From Ignavibacteriota bacterium (lineage in GTDB: Bacteria > Bacteroidota > Ignavibacteria > Palsa-1295), in the NCBI GenBank assembly GCA_003151825.1, contig PLYO01000002.1:39300-103299 (forward strand): DNA of 64,000 nt, in the 5' to 3' direction. Within the stretch, counting starts at the first letter, position 1. Each line of letters opens with the position of its first letter. Both the position numbers and the translations under genes were made by a program. The notes beneath the pieces are model-generated. The model searched no databases and was not told the origin of the DNA. It worked only from the letters and a program-made list of their open reading frames with translations. This document shows, one piece after another, positions 56,995 through 64,000 of this stretch.

Positions 56995-57861
56995 ATGCAC
57001 ATCCCCTCCTTTCGAAAGTTACACACGATCGAGCCGGGCACTCCGGATGACGCCGCAGTTCTGCGAGTCGAGCATGTGGCCGTCGCGTTCGACCGGCCCG
57101 TCCTGCGGGACGTCTCGCTCGAAGTCGGGCGTGGGGAAACAGTGGCCGTTATGGGAAAGAGCGGAACGGGCAAGAGCGTTTTGCTCAAGCTCATTGTTGG
57201 ACTTATTCCGCCGGACTCGGGAAAGATTTTGTATCATAATAAAGATGTGACCAATCTTAAGGAATCCGCTTTGATGGCGTTTCGATCCGATGTCGGGTTT
57301 GTATTTCAGGGCGCGGCGTTATTCGATTCCATGACGGTCGGAGAGAATCTCGATCTTTTTCTTGTCAAGCATACCGATATGGCTCCCGAGGAACGCGAAC
57401 GAAAAATTATCGACACACTGGATTTAGTCGGCTTGGGCGACGCGATCGACAAAATGCCGTCGGAGCTTTCCGGGGGCATGAAAAAGCGAGCCGGCCTTGC
57501 GCGCTCCATCGTGATCGAGCCGGAACTCATGCTCTATGACGAGCCAACGACCGGGCTGGATCCGTTGACCGCCGCTTCCATTGCCGAGGAAATTCTGATC
57601 TTACAGCAACGCCTCGGTATCGCCTCGATCGTGGTTACGCACGATCTTCCGACGGCCTTTACCGTTGCCGATCGCGCGGTGGTCTTGAACGAGGGATATG
57701 TTATTTTTTCGGGCACACTGAACGATCTGGCTTCCTCCGATGACCCGTTCCTTCACGAATATCTCGGCGCGTCGCGGTTAGATCGAACCCGCCATGACCA
57801 AATTATTAGCCGAACGTCAGCGACTCGGACGACGGATGAGGCCACTCGCTCGCAAGCATAA
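56995..57861 (+). CDS. mlaF: MlaF-like ABC transporter ATP-binding protein
   Basis: Walker A GKSGTGKS, signature LSGGMKKRAGLARS, Walker B LMLYDEP. Confidence 0.92.
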   Translation: MHIPSFRKLHTIEPGTPDDAAVLRVEHVAVAFDRPVLRDVSLEVGRGETVAVMGKSGTGKSVLLKLIVGLIPPDSGKILYHNKDVTNLKESALMAFRSDVGFVFQGAALFDSMTVGENLDLFLVKHTDMAPEERERKIIDTLDLVGLGDAIDKMPSELSGGMKKRAGLARSIVIEPELMLYDEPTTGLDPLTAASIAEEILILQQRLGIASIVVTHDLPTAFTVADRAVVLNEGYVIFSGTLNDLASSDDPFLHEYLGASRLDRTRHDQIISRTSATRTTDEATRSQA

Positions 57862-57879
57862 AACTCCTCCAAGCGCATT

Positions 57880-58875
57880 ATGAAACGTAAAGCTGTTCCA
57901 CTTTTTCGAATCGGTCTGTTCGTGCTCGCCGCGTTTATCGTGCTGATCGTCTTTATTTTTTATTTAGGAAATAAGGAGAAGATGTTTTCCTCCACGTCCG
58001 AAATTGTTGCGCGCTTCCAAACGGTGAGCAATCTCCAACGGGGCGCGGAAATCGATATGGCCGGCATCAATGTCGGAAGCGTCGAGAACATTCGGCTGCC
58101 GCAAAGCGCGCGCGATTCGGTCACCGTGACCATGAAGGTCATCACCGACGCGCTCAAGCTCATCCACACCGATTCCAAGGCCGTCATTGCTACGCAAGGG
58201 CTTATTGGTGACAAAGTCGTCTTTATTACGATGGGAAGCGATTCGACTCCGGCGGTACTGCCGGGCAGCATTATTCAAGGGCAGGCCCCGCAGGATTTTA
58301 CCAAGATTTTCGATACCTTATCGGCGACCGTTTCGCAACTCGATTCGGTTGCGATTGCTGCAACGAGCCTCGTCAAACGCATTTCAAACGGAAATGGAAC
58401 GCTCGGAAAATTAGTCAATAACGATTCGCTCTACGAGAATGCAAACCAGATGGTGGCAAACGCCCGCGATGTGATGGATACGGCCCGCACAGCGGTCAGC
58501 CGGATTTCGGGAAGCGTAGAAAGACTTTCGGGTGAGATGGATTCGATTACCGGCAGGATCAATCGCGGCGAAGGGACGATCGGCAAACTCCTGACGAAGG
58601 ACGATTTGTATGAGAACGCGAAGAAAGCTTCCGATAATCTCGTAGCGTCGAGCTACACTCTTAATGACGCGCTGGCTAAGATTGCGCTCGGCTCCGGACG
58701 TTTTGCCGAAGTGATGGAAGGACTCAAGCATAATTTCCTCGTCAAGGGATATTTCGAGGATCGCGGCTATTGGGACGCGCCGGAATTCGAAATGACCATC
58801 GACAAAAAGATAGATTCCCTAAACCGACTTCGCCAAACGATCGAAAGCCAGCACGGCGCGCAAACGCCGCATTAA
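57880..58875 (+). CDS. mlaD: MlaD/MCE family lipid-binding protein
   Basis: TM anchor then MCE domain VARFQTVSNLQRGAEIDMAGINVGSVENIRL. Confidence 0.9.
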   Translation: MKRKAVPLFRIGLFVLAAFIVLIVFIFYLGNKEKMFSSTSEIVARFQTVSNLQRGAEIDMAGINVGSVENIRLPQSARDSVTVTMKVITDALKLIHTDSKAVIATQGLIGDKVVFITMGSDSTPAVLPGSIIQGQAPQDFTKIFDTLSATVSQLDSVAIAATSLVKRISNGNGTLGKLVNNDSLYENANQMVANARDVMDTARTAVSRISGSVERLSGEMDSITGRINRGEGTIGKLLTKDDLYENAKKASDNLVASSYTLNDALAKIALGSGRFAEVMEGLKHNFLVKGYFEDRGYWDAPEFEMTIDKKIDSLNRLRQTIESQHGAQTPH

Positions 58876-58954
58876 TAAAGTCCTAAATCCGAGTCTTGAA
58901 CAAACTTTATTTCGGCAACAATCTCGATATTCTCCACGAATCCGCTGCGGCGGG

Positions 58955-59749
58955 ATGCGAAACTTAATCATGGATTTTCTTTATCATATTTCACTACCCG
59001 TTCTTGCGGCGATTTCGGTCGTCCTCGCAGTATTACTTTCGCTCGGGGGACTCGCGCTTTTTCACCGGTTCGCTGACAAAAAACAGCTTCGCGAATCACA
59101 TGACGTCTCTGGATTTGTCTATGCGGTCGTGGGCGTGATCTATGCCGTGTTGCTCGCCTTTGTGGTGATCGTGGTGTGGGAACAATTTCGAGGCGCGAAT
59201 CAGATTGCCGAAGATGAGGCCATGCACCTCGGCAATGTGAGGCAGCTTTCGAAGGTGTTTCCCGATTCCGTTTCGAAGGTCATCGCGTCCGAAGTGCATG
59301 ACTACGCGCAATCGGTCGTCGAGCGAGAGTGGCCGGCCATGGCTGAGCGCCATGCCGACCCTCAAACCTATGCCATAGCGAAAAAATTGTGGGGCACCTT
59401 CTACGCATTTCGGCCCGCGCCCGCCGAGCAAGCGTACTACAACGAAGCCTTGCGGGAACTAACGGGCTTCAACAACGACCGCCGATTACGAATCATCGGC
59501 ATGAACGGCACGATTCCGCCGATCTTATGGACTGTCCTGCTGGGCGGTGGAATTATTTGCATCGTCTTCACCTACCTCTTCGCCACGCCGCGTCCGGGGA
59601 CGCAATACATGATCACCGGGCTGCTCGCGGCGATGATCGTCCTCACGCTGTTTCTCATTGCCGAGATGGACCATCCCTATGAGGGCGGAATGAGCCTCCT
59701 GCCCGACGGATTCGAGTTCGTCCTGCACGGCCCGGCTGCGGTGAAGTAG
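58955..59749 (+). CDS. DUF4239 family (bestrophin-like) membrane protein
   Basis: VSGFVYAVVGVIYAVLLAFVVIVVWEQFRGANQIAEDEA; TM pattern. Confidence 0.75.
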   Translation: MRNLIMDFLYHISLPVLAAISVVLAVLLSLGGLALFHRFADKKQLRESHDVSGFVYAVVGVIYAVLLAFVVIVVWEQFRGANQIAEDEAMHLGNVRQLSKVFPDSVSKVIASEVHDYAQSVVEREWPAMAERHADPQTYAIAKKLWGTFYAFRPAPAEQAYYNEALRELTGFNNDRRLRIIGMNGTIPPILWTVLLGGGIICIVFTYLFATPRPGTQYMITGLLAAMIVLTLFLIAEMDHPYEGGMSLLPDGFEFVLHGPAAVK

Positions 59750-59750
59750 A

Positions 59751-60776
59751 TTACCACTGAAAGGCAATTCCCGCTTCAAAGCCTAATGCCGTTAATGGTG
59801 CGGATTTCGGAGAAAACATCTGCTCTGCTCGCGCTGAGAGATCGAGCGAAAGCGAGTTAGTGAACCGATATTCAACGCCTGCGGCTTCCGAAGAAAGAAA
59901 CCCGAACGTGCTGGCACCCGCGAGTATTTCCGCACTCGGAGAGAGCATATTGTTCGGCTCCAACACATACCGGTATCCCAGATCGAGCGAGTTTACGAAT
60001 GAGTTTGATGTTGTTGACGATTGCGAAGAAGTTCCAATCGTATTTGTGGTCGAATGCCCACCGACTATAAACGTGGTGTCCCGAAAACCACCGTTTTGCC
60101 CTGCTCGATTCACCACGAAAGAAGTACGACGCAATTCTGCGACTAATGCTGACGAACCAAGAATAGGGTAACGCACTCCGGCTGCACCGAATATGGAACT
60201 TGTGGAGAAGGTATTGCTGGGAAGCAAAGCACCGCCGGACACAAAGGCTGTCCAATGATTCGCTATCGATCCATTTTGATCGGATATTTGCCTTATGGCC
60301 GCGGAAACGGGAGCAGCAGCCGGTACCTTTGAAGTTGGCACATTTGATTGCGATGGCTGATGGTCTTCTGTTATGTTTTGTGTTGTACTTTGAGTGGTGG
60401 TACTTGCCTTTGAAATGCTCTCTGTTGGTACATAACTCGAATTTTCTACAATGACGAGTCTCACAGCGTTATTCCGGCTCACAATGCGTTTCGGAACGAT
60501 GATGGAACCGTTCGTTGCCGAGGGCATCGCTGTGCGGCTCGTCATCGCTATGGAGTGAGCGATGCGGCTGGTATTCGATGGAGTATTGACGAAAAAGATC
60601 CCGCCAACAAGCAAGGCAAGCAAGCCCAATCCGGCAGCATAGCGGAAGAATGGAGCGAATACCGATCTACGGCGGCCGTTGTGGTTCATCACGAGCGTGC
60701 GCATCTCGCCGAATGGGTAATAGGATGGCGTCGCATTAAGCGATTTTATGTAAGTGCGGTATGAGTCAGAGTGCAT
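59751..60776 (-). CDS. membrane-anchored protein partner of ECF sigma factor, beta-barrel-like C-terminus
   Basis: One TM (YAAGLGLLALLVGGIFFV); C-terminal alternating pattern ending in FQW; overlaps sigma gene by 11 nt. Confidence 0.65.
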   Translation of the reverse strand: MHSDSYRTYIKSLNATPSYYPFGEMRTLVMNHNGRRRSVFAPFFRYAAGLGLLALLVGGIFFVNTPSNTSRIAHSIAMTSRTAMPSATNGSIIVPKRIVSRNNAVRLVIVENSSYVPTESISKASTTTQSTTQNITEDHQPSQSNVPTSKVPAAAPVSAAIRQISDQNGSIANHWTAFVSGGALLPSNTFSTSSIFGAAGVRYPILGSSALVAELRRTSFVVNRAGQNGGFRDTTFIVGGHSTTNTIGTSSQSSTTSNSFVNSLDLGYRYVLEPNNMLSPSAEILAGASTFGFLSSEAAGVEYRFTNSLSLDLSARAEQMFSPKSAPLTALGFEAGIAFQW

Positions 60777-61359
60777 AATTTTCGATTGCCTCCATTAAAA
60801 TGATATTCGTCTCAGAGTTTTTCACGGGTTGATCGTGATTCTTTTTTTTGTTGCTAATTTCTTCAGGTTCGATCCCAAGTATGCTTTTAAGCATCTCGCG
60901 GCCCCGGCGCAGCCTGCTTTTCACGCCACTCAGCGTGCCGCCCTGAATATTGCGAATTTCTTTGAGCGAGAGATCTGCAATGTCGAACAGTAAGATCGTT
61001 TCCTTCATCTTCGGGGGGAGCCGGTCGAGCGCGGTCATCACGATCGCAATTTCCGCAGCGACATCCGGCATGGCGTTGGGATCGAGGATTGCTTCCAACG
61101 CGCTTTCTTCAATGATCGCAAATCGTTGATCGCGTCGATGCCAGCGTTTGTAGGTCCGTGCTACGATACGATAGAGAAATCCCGGGAATCCGGATTCATC
61201 ACGGTTAAAATCGAACCGTTCGAGCGCAACAAGGATGGCTTCGCTGACGAGATCCCGTGCGTTCTCGCGATCGTGCGTCATGGCGAGCGCATACCGCAAA
61301 AGCCGAGGATAGACCGGCTCTAACAATGCAAGAAATTGTTCTTTGCGCGCTTCGTCCAT
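60766..61359 (-). CDS. ECF-type RNA polymerase sigma factor
   Basis: YALAMTHDRENARDLVSEAILVALERF region 2; LPPKMKETILLFDIADLSLKEIRNIQGGTLSGVKSRLRRGREML region 4. Confidence 0.9.
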   Translation of the reverse strand: MDEARKEQFLALLEPVYPRLLRYALAMTHDRENARDLVSEAILVALERFDFNRDESGFPGFLYRIVARTYKRWHRRDQRFAIIEESALEAILDPNAMPDVAAEIAIVMTALDRLPPKMKETILLFDIADLSLKEIRNIQGGTLSGVKSRLRRGREMLKSILGIEPEEISNKKKNHDQPVKNSETNIILMEAIENYAL

Positions 61360-61362
61360 GCG

Positions 61363-62355
61363 TTACGGTACTACATATTTAAATCTCACTGCAGCAGGCC
61401 CGAACGGCGTAGTGCTGAAATGCTGATACTCCCCCCCTTGCGCAGGAAGTCCCGCAACATTCGAATGCCCGACGGCATACACATACACCGCCTGACCCGC
61501 TGGCAGCGAATACGGCATGAGCGTCGCAACATCGCGCGCCAGGGTATCCTTAAAGGCTCCTCCAACGATCCGTGGCGATTGAAACGCGAAATGGTACGAT
61601 GTATCCGCGAGCTGTGTCGCGAGCCATGCATCTTCGGTCATGCCAGCATCTTGCGGACTTGGCATCGTCGGAAACAGTGTACTATCTAATGAGGTATAGA
61701 CAAAAATATTTCCCGGCGCAAGACCGCCCGTCAGCTTTCCACTCACGATGAGCGCGTTGGAATTCTGCACGGTATCATACGTAATGATGGTAGAATCATG
61801 CCCGGACCAGGTCTTCGTCGTATCATAGACTCCGCCGTTGTCCGTAATGGTAATGGTTGTATCATAGACGAGAACTTGCTTCGTAACGCTGACGGTAAAA
61901 ACGTAAGACACGCCTGTCATCGTGATCGAATCCGTCGATTCTTGTACAATGTAAGCATCGTTAATAATATCAGTCCCCGCGCCGATGATGTGATGCACGG
62001 GATAAATCATGGAATCGTAACCCGGTTTCCAGAAAATGATGTTATAGACTCCGGCGGGAATGTTATCGATTTCGAAATGACCGCCGGTATCGGCTGTTGC
62101 TTGATATGCCGTTCCCTGTATCGAAATTTGAATGCCATTTGGCGAAAGCGATGTTGGCGCACCAGAAGCATACGCAGCTACGGTTCCCGTCAGCTTTTCG
62201 CCGTTGCTGGTCACAGCCGGAGGGTCGCTTGGACTGGAGCAGCTTGCAAACAGCATTGCAAATAACACGAAAAGGAGCCCGCTGTTGCGGACTCCTTTTC
62301 CCGTGTAATGGCGCGGTTCCCGCGCCTGCCCGATTTGGGAAAACCTTGAGATCAT
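61363..62355 (-). CDS. lipoprotein with carboxypeptidase-regulatory-like domain (start uncertain)
   Basis: Lipobox LFASCSS; IQGTAYQATADTGGHFEIDNIPAGVYNIIFWKPGYDS. Confidence 0.78.
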   Translation of the reverse strand: MISRFSQIGQAREPRHYTGKGVRNSGLLFVLFAMLFASCSSPSDPPAVTSNGEKLTGTVAAYASGAPTSLSPNGIQISIQGTAYQATADTGGHFEIDNIPAGVYNIIFWKPGYDSMIYPVHHIIGAGTDIINDAYIVQESTDSITMTGVSYVFTVSVTKQVLVYDTTITITDNGGVYDTTKTWSGHDSTIITYDTVQNSNALIVSGKLTGGLAPGNIFVYTSLDSTLFPTMPSPQDAGMTEDAWLATQLADTSYHFAFQSPRIVGGAFKDTLARDVATLMPYSLPAGQAVYVYAVGHSNVAGLPAQGGEYQHFSTTPFGPAAVRFKYVVP

Positions 62356-62401
62356 TCGTCCAGCAGAGGGCGGGGGAACCCCGCCACTACAGTTAAAAAT
62401 G

Positions 62402-63697
62402 TCACTCCTTTACAATACTCTTCGTCGTCACGCTATTCCCAGAAGCAATTCGAATATAATACGTTCCGGCGGTAGAATTCGAGAGATCGAGCGTGAGGTT
62501 CGTATTGCCCCGCGCATTCTCGGTTTGCACCGTCTCGCCAAGCACATTCATCACCATTACATTCGATCCCATCGGAATGTTTTGCAGCATGACAATGCCA
62601 TTCGTTGGATTTGGGAAAATCTCGATCTGAGCGGGAATCGTGTTCGTAGTTGCAACGCCAGCACCATCGTTGATGTGCATGATGGAATTGGGAGGTGCGA
62701 CGGTATAATCGAATGCAAGACCCGAGCATTCGAGTGTTCCCCCGCCTGCTGTTACGCTGGCTCCCGGAGCATACACGACCATTCCCTCAAAGTCCGGATC
62801 GCTGGTGGCGCCGGTCTTAAGATATTCAATATCTCTTGTTTGGCCTCCATTTTGGCCGAAAATGCTTGCGCCCGCTTCAGCAAAAATGGTATCGTCAATA
62901 TTATCTCCGATCGTAAGCGATACTCCGGGATTGACCCAAAACGTCTTGTACGATTCATTATTGCTCGTGAAGACCGTATTGGTGGACACAATGACCGCAT
63001 CGTGCGGAACAACAGGATTCGTGCAATCATAGACGTAGATATGGAACGTATCCGATACCGAGCAGCCACCAGGACCGACGCAACGAAGGGTGATAGTCTT
63101 CCAACCACCCGTGGAATAAATCTCGATGAAAGGGTCCCCGTAAAAGCTTGAAAAGAAACTAACACTGTCCACCTGATTTGCCCCGCTTCCAAAATCAACA
63201 TACAATGTGTCGTCCGCGTTCACTGAGGCAAAGCCGAACCCGAGCGAATCATTCACGGCTATTGCACCGGGGTCGGTCATCGATACAACATTTGATGGCA
63301 TCTCCCCCACCAGAATATCGCTACTATCCTCGCTTACGGTATAGGGATACGCTCCAATCACTCGAAACCGATAATGAGAAGAGTATGGCGTAGCGGGAGG
63401 AATTGAGGTATTAATAGTAAATGTGCCCTGAGCAGTATCTATAACCGATCCCAATTTGGTAAACCCGTTATCGAACGTGCCACTGTCGTTCGAAAGCTGA
63501 AGCGTGAAAGCATTTGTATGCCCCCATGTCCCTGTGACGGTGAAGGTCACGGAGAGTGGATCTCCAGCACAGAACGTGGTACCGGAGACCGAATTAATCG
63601 CTATCGTTGTAAATGGCTGTTGAGCGCGAGGGGGGCGTGGCGATGCAAGCAGCAAAACCGCGCAAAAAACCGCAAAAAAGGTACTATTTTTTTTCAT
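62402..63697 (-). CDS. secreted protein with T9SS sorting domain
   Basis: Start MKKNSTFFAVFCAVLLLASPRPPRAQ; IEIFPNPTNGIVMLQ...GTYYIRIASGNSVTTKSIVKE. Confidence 0.82.
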   Translation of the reverse strand: MKKNSTFFAVFCAVLLLASPRPPRAQQPFTTIAINSVSGTTFCAGDPLSVTFTVTGTWGHTNAFTLQLSNDSGTFDNGFTKLGSVIDTAQGTFTINTSIPPATPYSSHYRFRVIGAYPYTVSEDSSDILVGEMPSNVVSMTDPGAIAVNDSLGFGFASVNADDTLYVDFGSGANQVDSVSFFSSFYGDPFIEIYSTGGWKTITLRCVGPGGCSVSDTFHIYVYDCTNPVVPHDAVIVSTNTVFTSNNESYKTFWVNPGVSLTIGDNIDDTIFAEAGASIFGQNGGQTRDIEYLKTGATSDPDFEGMVVYAPGASVTAGGGTLECSGLAFDYTVAPPNSIMHINDGAGVATTNTIPAQIEIFPNPTNGIVMLQNIPMGSNVMVMNVLGETVQTENARGNTNLTLDLSNSTAGTYYIRIASGNSVTTKSIVKE

Positions 63698-63967
63698 GAC
63701 CGTAAAAAGTAAAAAAAGTGAACAATGATACTCTGTTTCCAATGCCGCATGGATGAGCCGCATCGCCCTCGATGCTCATCCTCCACGCATCGCCATACAA
63801 TGATAACTTGACGGAAGCTGGGTGGAAAGTTTCATGGGGCTCAATTACGGTTGCTGTCGGAATGACACTAACCAATCTTTCTTATCTCTAAAAGTCGCCT
63901 CAAATCCAGGTTTAGACAAATAAGCACCAATTTCCAAAAGAAATTTTCAATTATTTTTTAAAATCTC

Positions 63968-63996
63968 TTGACATTGCCATTTAAATTGCTTATATT
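63968..63996 (+). promoter_or_regulatory. candidate promoter TTGACA-N17-TATATT
   Basis: Exact -35 consensus, 17-nt spacer and TATATT at the window edge. Confidence 0.4.
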
Positions 63997-64000
63997 GGTA

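Overview
The window looks like chromosomal sequence from a Bacteroidota/Chlorobiota-type bacterium (inferred; no marker search was possible). Housekeeping genes include tRNA-Leu(UAA), SCO1/DUF420, DnaG primase, Rieske protein, an ExbB/ExbD/ExbD/TonB operon, YchF, Skp/OmpH-like chaperones, MlaE/F/D-like genes and an ECF sigma factor. Interspersed are about eleven large secreted proteins with type IX secretion (T9SS, Por) C-terminal sorting domains. No rRNA, CRISPR array or intact transposase was found. The strongest unusual signal is at 26034-33105. A 1596-aa secreted beta-helix protein begins with 11 perfect copies of the pentanucleotide TCGCA directly after its ATG, and both alternative frames hit a TAA within a few codons of the tract. 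It is followed by two ATGA-overlapping tandem copies of its C-terminal module. This looks like a phase-variable, recombination-prone surface-protein locus. Other notable signals are: a flavoprotein amine oxidase with a long FUS-like GRSYGQ/RG-rich disordered tail; two small two-gene cassettes each flanked by ~90-nt direct repeats; a different inverted-repeat element in almost every gap of the TonB operon; a palindrome translated in frame inside T9SS sorting domains; a RAYT (REP-associated transposase) remnant; and a ~650-bp noncoding block bounded by 23-bp inverted repeats.
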